A DNA stretch of 64,000 nt from Brachyhypopomus gauderio (GCF_052324685.1 NC_135214.1:29802206-29866205); one strand, 5' to 3'. Positions 1 through 12,730 are shown, numbered from the stretch's first letter. Notes: generated by a model not told the origin, from the sequence alone. A program made the numbers and translations.

Positions 1-2919
1 CAAGAAAAAGTTTGTTCAAAAAGGAAGAATGTCTATGACCCAAGAGTACAGCAGAGGTACAATATGCAATGACCAACTGATGATTTCTTGTTTTTTGTCA
101 GCTATTTTAGTGTCTTATTCCCGTGGGATTGAGCTGGGAAATGTTTGTTACTCCTAAATCATACCATTACTTTTTTTCATTTTAGACCAAATGGTACATG
201 AAGTCACAGTAAAAGGCAAAAACATCAAGGGTGAGTCCTTATAGCTGCTGCAAAGTTTGGTCTCTTTTTGTAGCATACATAATTCCTTGTGTATTCTTAT
301 TATTTGTGTATCTTCCCAACTTTCTACAGATTTCTGTCTTTCTTGTGGAAATACCAGCGTTCATATTTTCCATCCACTTTTTGAAGGAAGCCTTTGTTTA
401 AAATGCAAGGTAAACTACTACTGTGCTTTATGCTGGGCAAGAAAAGCATGATCCTCTTATTCCTCTGACTACTGATTGTGTGTATGATTGTATATTTGTG
501 TTGTCCCATGCAGGAGAACTTCACTGAGACCCTTTTCCGATATGATGAAGATGGATACCAGTCTTACTGCACTGTCTGCTGTGCTGGGCTGGAAGTCATT
601 CTGTGTGGCAATGCCAGCTGTTGCAGGTTGAAAGTCTTCTCTTTCTTTTCTCTGCTACCCCTCGATCACTTCCATCCTCTCTGTCCTATACCTTGAATAA
701 TAACAAGCTGCTTGTTCTCAAAGTGACTCTTGCGACGTACCTCCCTCCCAGATGTTACTGTAGGGACTGTCTGAACGTGCTGGTCGGACCATCGACTTTT
801 GACAAATTGAAGGAAGTAGATCCATGGAGCTGCTACATCTGCCTGCCCCCTCAGAAGTATGGTGTGCTCAAGGTCAGACAAGACTGGAGCAAGCGAGTGC
901 AGGAGTTCTTCGCCAATAACAGTGCCTTTGAATTTGTGAGTGACATTCTTATAAGCACTTTGTTGCCTCATCACAATATTTTAATCCTTGTTTGTAACCA
1001 GGACAACAAAGTCATTGTTGCAGTGATTTGCCTAATTTGTTTAGGACTAATAGGGGTATACTAATAGGGCTGTTACTTCTTGTGCAATCTAGGAGCCACA
1101 CAGAGTTTACCCATCAATTCCTGCTCATCAGCGCCGGCCAATAAGAGTCCTCTCTCTCTTTGATGGCATTGCCACAGGTTAGTGAATTATTGTGCTTCGA
1201 TATTGTTCTAAATTTAGAAACTGAAGGCAAATGGAAATTAAAGGACTCCAGTGACAGCAGTCTGAGAGAAATTAGGAGATTATTGTAGTTTTTCTCTGTG
1301 TTTTTTCCATCGTTAGGCTATCTTGTTCTAAAAGACTTGGGATTCAAGGTGGAGCGCTACATTGCCTCTGAGATCTGTGAGGACTCCATTGCTGTGGGTA
1401 TGATCAAGCATGAGGGGAAAATTGAATACGTCAACGACGTTCGCACCATTACCAGGAAGCATGTAAGTATCGGTAGTAGGAATGGCGGTTCACTTCTAAA
1501 ACTTTTTTTTTTGACGGGCTGGGTTTCTCTCAGACTCTGTTATGGCGTCAACAGTGTTATTGAGTTGTGCATATTATTATGTTACAGTAATAGTGCTAGA
1601 CAGCGATATGAAGCCATTCATTTCTTAAACCTCTCATGCCCTCTCTTCTATAGCTGGCTGAATGGGGCCCTTTTGACCTCCTGATTGGTGGCAGTCCATG
1701 TAATGACCTTTCCATGGTAAATCCAGCCAGAAAAGGCCTTTTTGGTAAGACAGATGTAACAGGAAAAGTGTGAAAGTCTGATACATGTATATTAAGATTT
1801 CTTTATGATGCCATTTTGATTCTTGATGATGATCCTTGGGTTTTGTCTCAGAGAGTTAAAGTAAAACATGCTCATGTATGTTGTATGGCTGAGTCATACA
1901 TATCTTCCCAGTCACCTGTTGTTTGTTCTCAGAGGGCACAGGTCGTCTGTTCTTTGAGTACTACCGCATGCTGACCATGATGAGGCCTAAAGATGATGAC
2001 AGCCGCCCTTTCTTCTGGCTCTTTGAGAACGTCGTGGCCATGAGCGCCCACGATAAAGCTGACATCTGTCGCTTCCTGGAGGTTAGAAAGCAGCCTCATC
2101 TTAATTATCAGAATTCTTTGGAGTCATGCCAAATTAAAGCATCATGTTTTGCTGTCTTGTTAGTGTAATCCCATCCTGATTGATGCCGTTAAAGTGAGCC
2201 CAGCGCACAGAGCTCGTTACTTCTGGGGTAACCTCCCTGGGATGAATAGGTACACAGACTGTTCAAGACTCCACTTAAGCATTTGAGGAATGGTTAAGAC
2301 AGGAATATTTAAGTGCACAGTGCATGTTTTTCTCCAGACCGCTGTCTACATCACTTAACGACAAGGTGGATCTGCAGGAATGCCTTGAGGTCGGGCGTCT
2401 TGCTAAGGTCAGAATGAGAGAGAGATGTGATGGTGACGCTCATCTTCTAGTCTGCCGATTGGACATGTGTGGTAACCCTGATGGTGTCTTTCATTCATTC
2501 TACAGTTTAATAAAGTGCGAACCATCACAACCAAATCCAACTCCATTAAGCAGGGGAAAATGGGTCCTCTGCCTGTCTCCATGAATGGGAGGGAAGATTA
2601 CCTTTGGTGCACAGAAATGGAAAGGTAAGCACAAGTGGAAAAAGGGAATTGCACAGGTATCAAAAGTCCAAATGACATCACACTAAATGCTTACAAACAT
2701 ACTATGGACCATATTTTGGGCTTTGGATATTGTATTTAGCAATGGTAAAAGGCAGTCTTTTCTTTTTTTCCCAGCGTTTTTGGTTTCCCTAAGCACTATA
2801 CTGATGTGAATAACATGGGTCGAGGGCAGAGGCAGAAGGTTCTGGGCCGTTCCTGGAGTGTTCCTGTGATTCGCCATCTCTTCGCCCCTCTCAAGGATTA
2901 CTTTGCATGCGAGTCCTAG
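1..2919 (+). CDS. dnmt3b: DNA (cytosine-5)-methyltransferase 3B-type, 3' part (13 exons, 5' end outside window)
   Basis: De novo DNA methyltransferase acting on CpG in nuclear chromatin. Exons read: 1-56, 186-230, 330-409, 514-626, 752-935, 1093-1177, 1317-1462, 1654-1744, 1933-2081, 2164-2249, 2338-2407, 2506-2624, 2775-2919; phases agree and give the last 455 residues. In order they show the ADD zinc module ([27 protein letters not shown]), motif I ([10 protein letters not shown]), the catalytic loop GGSPCNDLS with its cysteine, [21 protein letters not shown], and the C-terminal [16 protein letters not shown] ending DYFACES. The first exon ends SRDQMVHEV across the intron, matching human DNMT3[21 protein letters not shown] and [10 protein letters not shown] are closer to DNMT3B than DNMT3A. 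The PWWP domain must lie left of the window. The fish has several dnmt3b copies, so the exact paralog is open. Confidence 0.95.
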
Positions 2920-5250
2920 CTGCTCTAGCAACGACTTCCAACATGTAACATTACCACCAACACTTTTACATTGATAATATTATTCATGTTTCTTCTGTAA
3001 CTAATGACTTTTTAGAGGGTTAATTTTATACATTGGTTCAGTATCTCTCCATAATAGCAAGAGTGACCCTAGCCTTTTTAGTGGGGGTGGGGATTGTGGA
3101 GGGGGGGGGGGGGGGGGGGGGGGGGTCATGTTTTTGGTGCTTTGCAGTCATGTTTCAGGAGTTTCCATACTGAAATAACATCACTCCTGTTATCAAAGAA
3201 CTGGGGTTGTGTGAGTAACTTTATTGTTTCATTTTAAGTATTTCTGCAGACGGTAACTTCACAGAACAGTAGATCAAATTTTTAAGCATTTTAAAGTGAC
3301 TTGATCAGAACTAGTGCGATGGAGGTCATTAGAATGCACAGACACTTTTTTGTTCTTTTATTCAACATATTTTCTTGCGATACATCTACTTTCTGTCCTT
3401 GCATTGACTTTGATAACGACTCTGAATATGCTGGAGAGAGCCTGGTGAAACCCCACCCACTACCTCATTAATATTCTGTGATTGGTCTATTGTCAAAAGA
3501 AATACTATTTACCTATTTATAATTTAATAAAGGAAAATTATTTTCACTTTAACCACACTCTAAATGTTATGAGTTTGTCAGAATTTTGTATTCCAGTGTT
3601 TTGAAAATATTTTTGCTATTGTAATCATTTTTAGCATTTTAGCCACTTAGCAATCTTGAAATTGTTTAGCTGACTCAGACCACAGTATTTTTACACCACT
3701 GGTATTGTCTATTGACAAAATTAAGCATAATCCTGTAACTGAATTTAATAGTCTATGTTTTTAATTCTCAAGACAACCCAAAGCCCACAGATGTAAGTAG
3801 AATAGAAACTAACCATGAAGCGATAACTGGCACTTTCTAGTCTTCCTTTGAACTATTTCTGATGCTGTGAACTATGATACCAACAAGGACATTTTGCAGC
3901 AAAATTTTTTAATGAATCTTCACAGAAAATTGGAGTGGGGAAAGACTACTCTCTGTAATGACATTAAGTAAGTGCCTAAGTGGACAGACAGTAGTTTTTA
4001 TATTTTAACCAAATAACCACATTCCCAACTATTTCAAGTGGAAATCCTTAAAAAAACATTTCCAATAGAATAATGGATGTGCTCGCAGTTTACATCCAAA
4101 ACTGCCATGAAACAATTCATTTTATTTTAAATGTGTCTATAAATTGTATGTTTGGTGCTATGAAATTGAGATTACTGTACTTCAGGTGCTCGTGCTAAGG
4201 TGCTAACTAAGCAGCATTTGCTCTGTTTAGCTGATTAAGATCCTACTGCCTTTTTGTGGTAGTTTTCTATATGCTGAGTCTTCTTAAGTAGGCCTATCGT
4301 TTTTAAACATTGTCATTTGACTTGTGTTTTTTTATTTGTTATCAAAATTTGTTACTGTAGTTCTCTGTAATTTTGAGTCTATATCAAACCAATACAATGT
4401 GGTTACTGGGGTTTTGATTTTTGTTTGTGTGTTTGATTTTAAAACACGTAAAGTAAGACACCAGATGTTTTCAGATGTCTATCCAAACTGTCATTTAGTC
4501 ATATGAAGTGGATTGTGTAGGGATCTGGAGATATTCATAAGTGATATAGTGGATGTCAAATGGTGCATGTAGGATGCATGTTTACTGTAGTTCTGACCTG
4601 TGTCCATGTGAAAGGTCATTTGTATGAGTTTTGTCAAATGTGGAATTCTTTGGTTTTGTTTTAGCATAATATAAGGCTAACATTTTAGAAAAAATATCTT
4701 TGTGAGAACCTTAATGAGATAATTTGTTTTCACTCACAAAGAACAATATGTGTATTGTCTGATAAAGTTTTTGTATTAAAGAGGGTCTTTCAAGATTTTA
4801 GTTGATTCTGTGTTGAACTGAACATCTGTCCTCCATCTGATATTTATAAACCATTTTGGCACCATTTGTATACAATATTACTATTTTAGTAAATGCATGT
4901 CTGAAATGAACCCCATTATGCTTTAGATCTTTTTTCAGCATTAGCTTGGACAGATCCATAAAATATGAGTCATTTGAGGAGGAGGTACACTTTTTTATCC
5001 AAAAAAGGACATTCAAAATTATTTTTCATTGAAAACTCACAATCATGCTCCTGGCCTTGGTATCTTATTCAAAAAATGTTTCAAAACAAAATGTAATAAA
5101 GAACTGCACGCACATCATTGACCTTTTAGTTTCATCCTTTTGGTATAAACCTGACAATAATTTTGCAGAGACTCAGAAAATGTAAAATTCCTTCATTTTA
5201 TTAATTGGTATGCAACGGAAATATGTGCTTACCTTCTCTTCATTAATTGC
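2920..5250 (+). other. 3' UTR of the dnmt3b-type gene and AT-rich spacer
   Basis: No coding exon is seen. There is a pure run of 25 G at 3101-3125, and AATAAA-type signals near 3524 and 5095, either of which could end the dnmt3b transcript. The rest is low-complexity AT-rich DNA. Confidence 0.5.
3101..3125. repeat. poly(G) tract, 25 bp
   Basis: Uninterrupted G run within G-rich flanks, in the likely 3' UTR of the dnmt3b-type gene. Its true length is likely to be misread by sequencing. Confidence 0.9.
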
Positions 5251-5284
5251 CAACGAGATTGATCTGCTCGGACATGTTGACGTG

Positions 5285-5857
5285 AGTAGTCACGTGGTAC
5301 CTGGAATAAGCCAATAGCAGAGAAGTACATGAAGTCGCAGAGGCGGCAACATACAAATTGCGAGCTATGGGTTGAGGTGCGCAGAGAGACTATAAGAAAT
5401 TTGGCTCTTTGATTAGCTACGATTTCTTTTACAACTTGACACAGCTGGCATTAACCGTATATTTCTTGTCACATTTTACCTTAGTCGGTAATATTAACAG
5501 ACAAGTTTGCCTGTGGTAAGTTAATAGAAGAATTTACGTGTTATAAAAGTCGAATGGCAGAGTGTGAAGACTAGGTTAACTAGCTAACAGCTAGGCTAAC
5601 TAGGTATCTGGGTTAAATATGTAGATGTTTAGGTTTGCTTTCTTAAATTATCTAGCGCAATAAATTGTAATACATTTTAAATAGTTCATTTAAAAGTGGG
5701 TGGCGACATGTGTTTCCGCTTTTTCGGCAGTTGACACCTTGCTAGGCGTAGGGGGTGGCTTAATTATCCTAGCTTGAGAGGTAAAGTTATAATCCTGTCT
5801 TAACAGGGTCTCTCAGAATTACATCTTGACATCTTCGGAATATATTCTTCCTCTTCG
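5285..5857 (+). promoter_or_regulatory. mapre1: mapre1 promoter, non-coding exon 1 and first intron
   Basis: A CACGTG E-box lies near 5291 and a CCAAT box (GCCAATAG) near 5310. A non-coding first exon ends at about 5515 before a strong donor (GTAAGT). The next exon begins about 5807 after TTAACAG and carries the ATG at 5858. The transcription start was inferred, not measured. Confidence 0.5.
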
Positions 5858-7779
5858 ATGGCTGTAAACGTTTACTCGACTTCAGTGACCAGTGACAACC
5901 TTAGTCGCCATGATATGCTAACGTGGATCAACAACTCTCTGCGAATGAACCATTCAAAGGTCGAACAACTCTGTTCAGGTAAATTAATTTAACTTCACAT
6001 TTTAACTTGACAAGTTCACATTATAGCCTGCTTTGTTCTGAATTCGGTCCTTGACTAACACGTGCTTTTAGCAATTCACAATTTTAGTAAAATAAAGTTT
6101 ATTGTTGGTAAAAAACATTGTTAAACTTTGTTTAAAAATATGTTTTCAGTTATGTAACTAGCTTTCTGAGCCACTACGGCCTATTTACTCTGTGACTCTT
6201 AATTTCATAAACTCACTGCTGGCTGTGCTGTTGCTACTGTTTGCATAGGAACTGCCTACTGTCAGTTCATGGACATGTTGTTCCCATCATGTTTGCCTTT
6301 GAAGAAAGTGAAATTCAATGCCAAGCTGGAGCATGAGTATATTCACAATTTCAAAATCCTTCAAGCCAGCTTCAAGAAACTTGGTGTGAACAAAGTGAGT
6401 AAAGTCTAGTGTCATGACTCACTTGGCTTGTGTTTGGAATAGACCAAATGGTTTTCCACAAGTGTATGTTGGTCGAAGTAATGCATTATTTCTTCTGACA
6501 TGTACTGTTATTTCACGAACATTCAAATTTGAGCATTTTCCACCTCTGCTCCTTACAGGTTATTCCAGTGGACAAGCTTGTGAAAGGGAAATTTCAGGAT
6601 AACTTTGAGTTTGTGCAGTGGTTTAAGAAGTTCTTTGATGCTAATTATGATGGCAAAGAATATGATCCTGAATTGGCTCGCCAGGGGCACGAGATTGCAG
6701 CTTCACAGTCTCCACTTACAGCCGTAGCTAATAAACCTAGGAAAGGCAACTCCGGTGAGGGGGAAAAACACTCAGGCAATACAGAATGCTCCAGTATTCT
6801 CGTATCTGGTTCCATTATGTAAAGTATAATGGATCTTCATGTAATGTACAGAGCATTGCTTACAATTCATAAGCATTTGTCTTTGTTTTCCCAAAAATCC
6901 CCAAATTCCCATATAACTGATTAATTAACATTGTCCTTGTTCTTTTGCCATTCTCTAAATTTAAATGTTTTTTACAGCTTGATTAACTCCTTGCCTAAAT
7001 AGCATATTTGTGGCATTTTTCTTAAACAGAGGCACGCATTACTTCAGTCAAGCCAACAGCTCCAGTTGGTAAGATTCATGACACCCGTGTCGAGCCAAGT
7101 TCACGTCAAGGCACTTTGGTTCCATTTTGTAGTTACAGCGCTGCATCACTACTTAATTCTCCCACACGTGACTATGGTGTGCCTCATTTTTACACAGCTC
7201 ATGTACTGTGTACCATGTTGTTCTCCAGCTCCACAGAGGTCAGCCACAGCTGCTTCCAAGATGGCACCAGCTGCAGTGCAAAGAGCAGACTCGGGGGCCA
7301 TGCATGAAGAGAAAGAAGAACTTACTCAGATGGTTTGGCCCTGATTAAAAATAGAACTTGTATTGACGGTTCTTTAATATTTGTTTCATTTGGTTGATTA
7401 TGAATGAATGAATGAATGAATTTTTTAAAGCACCTCCTGCAAATTGTACCTAATCTATCATTTTTATTACATATTGATAACTAGGTCAGTGATTTGAAAT
7501 GCACCGTCACAGATTTGGAGAAGGAGAGGGACTTTTATTTTGGCAAACTGAGGAACATCGAGCTAATTTGCCAAGAGAAAGAAGGGGACAGTGACCCCAC
7601 ACTGCAAAAGATACTTGATATTCTATATGCCACTGATGTAAGTGTTATCAGCTACAAGATGATGTGTTTTGTAAGCAATCATTGATCTTTTTAGCTAATA
7701 AATAATAATAATTTACCTTTTTCAATAGGATGGTTTTGAAGTTCCACCTGATGGCACGGGTGAACCAGAAGAGTTTTAA
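5858..7779 (+). CDS. mapre1: EB1, microtubule-associated protein RP/EB family member 1 (7 coding exons)
   Basis: Binds growing microtubule plus ends and recruits +TIP partners. Coding exons: 5858-5978, 6249-6394, 6559-6754, 7030-7068, 7229-7332, 7485-7637, 7729-7779; these sum to 270 codons (269 aa; human EB1 is 268). Residues 1-130 are the calponin-homology domain ([20 protein letters not shown], then [20 protein letters not shown] and [23 protein letters not shown]). A basic linker rich in S, A and P follows. The EB homology coiled coil is [20 protein letters not shown] (about residues 210-250), followed by an acidic tail. The final residues are EEF rather than the usual EEY recognised by CAP-Gly domains. 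It sits just downstream of the dnmt3b-type gene on the same strand, as in human. Confidence 0.96.
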
Positions 7780-8814
7780 GCAGTCGATAGGCAAAGTCTT
7801 GGTGTAAAGTTTGGCTATGCTTGGGCAGCTGTGCATGCTTTCAAATGCAGCCTGGCACCTTGCTTTCTTCTGTATGCTGCATGTAGCGCACAGCTTTTGC
7901 ACAATGACCTATGAATGTTTTAGATTCAGAAATGTTCTGTTTCTGTCCCATAAAATGTTTTTCTTATTGCCCTGTGAAGTAACATTATTTTGATATAATA
8001 TATTATTAAAGGTGTTTCTTTGTTGCACTTTCTAAATCAATGACTTGTTTTTGAGTCCATTTTTTAAATTATTTTGAACGATTAAACAAGCCCTTTCACT
8101 AATACGTGAAGCATGATTGCAGTGTTATAAAAAAAAAAAAACATATTGTATGTTTTCTTTAGAACGTAGAACAAATTATTAAATTTGATGTATCTTTGTT
8201 CATTGTTGCATGTCAGTTTAAACAAACAGCATTATAGTTCAGTTTGTCCATCACATGAAGGTGTTTTGGTGTGGTATGGTGTATAGATTGACTTCCTCTT
8301 AAATGTTAAGACACAGGATGTGAGATCGGTTTCTCCCCTGTGGCTTTGCTTTTGGGCACTTCCCTTTCCTGGGGGACTATAGAGGAAGGAACTTGTATAT
8401 TACAATCTTTTTCTGTTTGCAGTGCGTTGTTGAAATTGAGGTTAGCTAAAAAGGATATTTATAATCCGGCATACCTTCGAAACCCACACCTCTAGATCAT
8501 CTACGGGTTTTATGGGCTCCCTACTCCACATGGTCAAGTTCATACAGTTGTTAAAAACCTTGATATTTAACTAAAAGCTCTTTAATAAAAGATGACTTAC
8601 CCTAGGTAATCTTTTATCATTGTTAAGAATGATGCACTATTAAAAGAAGAGTTTTTTATTTTACAGTCAGTGATCACTTTAGTATGTGCAGTAATGTTTT
8701 TGGCTTAATAGGATGCTGATAATTTTTTATCTATCCTACACCATTTCCTGCCTTGACTGTAAATTCTCTTTTCTATTGCCTACCTGTCAAATTAATCAAC
8801 AGTCCATTGAGAAC
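7780..8814 (+). other. mapre1 3' UTR and spacer
   Basis: Follows the mapre1 stop codon. ATTAAA signals near 8004 and 8080 could be its poly(A) signals. A short A run lies at about 8129-8141. No further gene or repeat was recognised. Confidence 0.45.
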
Positions 8815-9180
8815 TCAGCAGTTGCTCCTACTCATATTGTACACATTACAACTGTTCTCCAGCAATTGCACAAGTTCCCTGTCATTCCACAGATGAAGTA
8901 CAAAATTCTTCTTCTGTCAAAGCTCTAAATGGTCTTCCTCCTGTCTATATTTCTGAATGTGTTCTCCTGTGCTGTCCCTCTCGCACAGTTAGATCTTCCA
9001 ACTCTGGACTTCAGATTCTAGTTACAGTTCCCCAAACTAGCCGCTGAACTATGGAAGACCGTTCAGCACCGCTGATTCCAAACTTGGGAACTGCCTATAT
9101 CTGTTCTTTCACATCCTTGCTTAAAACCTTCCTTTTCTTCTCTTTACCCCTCTTCATTTTTTCTTGAATACATTTATTTT
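8815..9180 (+). mobile_element. L2-type LINE fragment, 3' end of the reverse transcriptase ORF
   Basis: The translation HIVHITTVLQQLHKFPV, then KYKILLLSKL and later PKLAAELW, follows the pattern HITPVL..LHWLPV....FKILLL...PKLWN that ends the ORF of L2/Rex-like non-LTR retrotransposons. The frame is broken several times by stops and frameshifts, so this is an old dead copy. Only the C-terminal part is present. Confidence 0.65.
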
Positions 9181-10685
9181 TTGCTTTATTTTAAAGCATC
9201 CTTAGGTTTATTATTTTGGGAGTTTTTAAGTGTTCCTATCTCACTGGTGTACTGATCTTGTATCTACGCTGAAGTATACTTTCTTATGTACATCTTCATA
9301 GTTATATGTACCCTATACTTAATGTATTTACTAGTAAAACATACATAGAATTTGATAAATTCTTTTAATTTCCTGAATATTAAAATAACGGCCCTTGTTA
9401 GGGTAATCTGAATCTGGAACTCATACATAACCAGGTGATAGCGTGCCCTTCGTCCATCCTACACATAATCATGCATGGTCGGGCATCTTGAGTGGTAAAA
9501 AGGTCATGCATTTCCACAATCGGTGCCACCTCAGCACGAGCTGTAATTGTAGAACTTCAACAACATAGTACTGCTTGACGAGCTCCCTCTGGTGGATGTC
9601 AGTGGACGGCTCAGGTCGCAGTCTAGAACAAGCTTTGACCAACACTCCTCTACTCTTAATATAATGTGTGTTGGTAGACTACAGGGATCCTGTCCATTAC
9701 ACAATATATGTATCTGAGTAAAACATATGGGTCGTGCTATAATTGAGTATTCCATAGAAATCTGTATATTAAAAAAAATTATTTTATGTGCAGTTCAACC
9801 AAAAATATTACTTGGAGGACAAATTAAAATGCTAAAAATCCTGATTTGTTACATATCCTTGAAGCTTACAAATTGTATTTCTTTTAAAATAATTTTCTCA
9901 AATATTTGTTCAGAAGTTTAATCAAATTTCATATACTATTCACTCTTAATATTTCCCATTATTCATTTTATTGATCTGAAGTTCATATTCTCAGAATTGA
10001 TTTGTGTCTGTGTGTTTAAGACAGAAGGTGTAGCTTCTAAGAATATCCGGCCGAGTGCATGTGTATTCAATAGGATGTGAAATACCAGCCACAGACCCAA
10101 AGAAAGTATGATTAATGCTACACTGATAAAAAAAAAAAACCTCAACATTTTTGTTAATGAATGAATGGCACATTTAGGAGTCTTTAACACACTCAAATGG
10201 CCCAACAGGAACTATTCAGTTTGGTGATCTGACTAGATTAAAATTATTATTCTGTTCTAGTTTCCCCTTAATAATCCCATTAATAATGGTGTTAGCAGAA
10301 TTGCCTGCAGGACTGTCTTCAGCAGCCCACTCATACTTTGTCTCACTCTGTGTGGCTGTGGGATATGGAAAGATACTGCTGCTTGATACATGGATAGGGG
10401 GCAAGTAGGGGCAAGATCGTCTTGTTCAATGGGAATCTATCCCACTGTAGTGCATGGTGGAAGGCCCCTGAAAGGTGGAGATGCATTCACACAAATGGCA
10501 CAAACAAAACAAACAAAAAACCTGGACAAATGTGACAAATTACCAGCTCTTGTTTTATGTCAGTCTTTTGAAGCATGGGCATTTTCTATCATGCAACAAA
10601 TTTTTGTTTTTTGTTTGCTGACAACAGTGTCCTGTATTTAAAAAAAAAATATGGGTGAATAATTGTATTTTGATTAAACATGCCA
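9181..10685. other. Spacer without recognised genes
   Basis: AT-rich DNA. Short A runs lie near 10129 and 10640. A GC-richer stretch at about 9470-9660 looks like old repeat debris but could not be assigned. No supported exon. Confidence 0.4.
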
Positions 10686-11045
10686 CCTCAGATGATGGAG
10701 TGTCTCTATCCGTACGTCCTTCCTAGTCTGATGGATACACTTACTCTCCTTGGAGACTTCAACCTTACCTCAGCAAACCCCCAATCCTCTTGTATTATTC
10801 CTCTCTTGGACTCATTCGACATGTGCTTCATCAACTCACCTCTGACTCACAAAGACAGCAATGTCCTGGACTTGGTTTTCGACTGACCTTCCATGGCTAC
10901 AGACATCAGCACGACCCTACTCAACTTCTCAGATCATCACTTGGTATCTTTCACCTTTGCCCTCCCCACCACACCAATAATCCACTTCTCATACCTCTCA
11001 TACCACCATCTGATAGCTGACAACACATCTGTGCTTTCTGGTTCT
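10686..11045 (+). mobile_element. LINE fragment, endonuclease domain (L2/CR1-like)
   Basis: The translation holds LLGDFNL, then LLDSFDMCFINSPLTHKDSN, LDLVFD and, after a frame change, LLNFSDHHLVSFTF. This is the order GDFN..L...THK..N.LDLVF...SDH..V.F seen in the APE-type endonuclease of L2/CR1-group LINEs, with the catalytic D/N of GDFN and the SDH motif. At least one frameshift and one stop show that it is dead. It lies about 1.5 kb from the other LINE piece and in the wrong order for one copy, so it is probably a separate insertion. Confidence 0.7.
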
Positions 11046-11294
11046 CGTTTTCATGAAGAACTAACCAAATCAAATGGTTAAAGTGTCAACTTGTACACAT
11101 ATACACTGACATTGGTATAAAATGCATTAAATAAATTTTTATTGGCTTATATTTACAACTGTAAACAATACACAGATGGATCGAAAAGTTTTTTTTCTTC
11201 AGTGAGGCATTTCAGTTTGGTGAATGGGCACCAAAATCTTTACAAATCTTTACAACTCAGTTTGCAGCGTTAAAGCTCTGTGAGACGCATTATC

Positions 11295-11843
11295 TTACTT
11301 CTCCCAAGGTTTTGATTTCCTCGACATGTGTGAAACTGTGGGCAAATGGTTACATGGTTTTATATCCAAGTTTTGAAGTCCAGGGATCTCCTCGCCCGTT
11401 TGAATCATGCGCAACACTTCTGCGAATGACAGGGGCACGAGCTGCGCTGCCTCGAGCTTAGTTTCCGACTGTAGACGCTCCCCACAGGGACGTTTTTCAT
11501 CACTTTGGGCAGAACAGTCTTTGCCCCAGATCATATCAGTTTCTACATCCGACAGATTTCGCGATGCCCGTCGGCCAGCTGACCATTCCTGGAATCCAAC
11601 TAAATCCATTGGCTCGACGAACCTACAATAAAAGCAATCGTTTTAACTTAAACACTATAGGCTATCTGCATCGATCGACCTGCCCATACACACAGGTATC
11701 AGCACGTACCTGTTGTAAAAGAAGATCTTTAACTTCAGCAAATCTTTGTTACTTTCTAATGTGTTCACTTTTTTCAGACCTTCTTGAAAACGAACATCAC
11801 TGTCAAAGTCATACGAATCAAATCTGCTGAAAACAGAATCCAT
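11295..11843 (-). CDS. KPWE-motif small protein, C6orf226/PEX39-like (2 exons)
   Basis: Read on the minus strand: exon 1 11843-11710, donor GTACGT, then exon 2 11622-11295 after ATTGTAG; together 153 aa. The C-terminal third has SFAEVLRMIQTGEEIPGLQN and ends SRKSKPWEK, the layout of the short helix, IPG and KPWE block shared by C6orf226 (recently named PEX39, a helper of PEX7-dependent peroxisomal import) and the Pex14-like KPWE family. The first 60 residues (FDSYDFDSDVRFQEGLKK, then KIFFYNRFVEPMDLVGFQEW) are acidic and aromatic and are not something I recognise from human C6orf226. The start was chosen as the first ATG of an ORF that joins in phase. A role in peroxisomal import is inferred from the motif alone. 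Confidence 0.7.
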
Positions 11844-12280
11844 AGTTTTAAGTCAGTGCTCCAATGGGAAGCAACAAAAGCTAACGATTGTGAACTTAAT
11901 ATTCAGCTTTCATATTTTGAGTGATACTAAAATTTAATCAACGAACTTGGAAAAGTCTTATCCCCTTGTTATTTAGTTTTGTTAAAAGCTAGCAAATGCA
12001 GCAAAGATGTCGTATTTCTGTTTAAATTCCGCATACGCCCACTTACCCGTCACCTAAAATGAGAATTTCAAAATAAAAGGCATCGACTTCGCAAACGTAC
12101 AGCGTACAAAACGTACAACCGGACGTACAGCGTACAAAACCCGACACACGTATTGACTCAGTGCACTTTTATTAATCGTATCATAGTGGTAGATAGATAT
12201 AATGGTATATATCTATCTGTCTGTTGGTTTGTTTGTTTTTGTTTGTTTGTTTGTTTGTTTTTACAAATTTGTACTAATGT

Positions 12281-12408
12281 TCACCCCACTGTCCATCCGG
12301 GCAAGTGCTGAAAGCTATACCAATAAGAGTTCTTGGGCAAGACTCCTAACACTACGCTGGCCTACCTCTTGTAGGGAAATTGTAAACCAATTGTAAACTT
12401 TGAATAAG

Positions 12409-12412
<4 letters not shown>
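12281..12412 (+). repeat. SINE-like fragment
   Basis: TTCTTGGGCAAGACTCCTAA followed by TGTAGGGAAATTGTAA and AACTTTGAATAAGAG resembles the 3' part of widespread fish SINEs (cttgggcaag..., ...ttgtaa..ctttggataagag). It runs straight into a tetranucleotide tail. No A/B-box head was identified, so it is probably truncated. Confidence 0.45.

Positions 12413-12440
<28 letters not shown>
12409..12440. repeat. (TAAG)n tetranucleotide repeat
   Basis: About eight units. It may be the expanded tail of the adjoining SINE-like fragment. Confidence 0.9.
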
Positions 12441-12443
<3 letters not shown>

Positions 12444-12730
12444 TACATTTATATAGCACTTTTCACAGGCACAAGCCACAAAGTGCTTTACAACGGAAAA
12501 TAAAATAAAATAAATCAAAGACACAAAAACACACTATAAAACAGAAATAAAATACAGTGTACAAGGTCAACGGCTGCAACCTCCACCACTAACTAAACGC
12601 CTGCGTAAAAAGGAAAGTCTTTAGCTGTTTTTTAAAAGTATCTACAGTGTCAGCTGATCTTAAATGTGGAGAAAGTGTGTTCCACAGTTTTGGAGCAACC
12701 ACCTTAAATGCTCGAGTGAGGAGTGAGGAG
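12441..12730. repeat. Dispersed repeat of unknown class
   Basis: ATTTATATAGCACTTTTCAC and AAGTGCTTTACAA, then GTGTTCCACAGTTTTGGAGC, are phrases I know from high-copy teleost repeats. The class and ends could not be set by eye. Confidence 0.35.

Noticed and set aside
603-1064. 153-codon open frame in the dnmt3b-type gene
   Set aside because: It is intron read-through of the true exons at 514-626 and 752-935.
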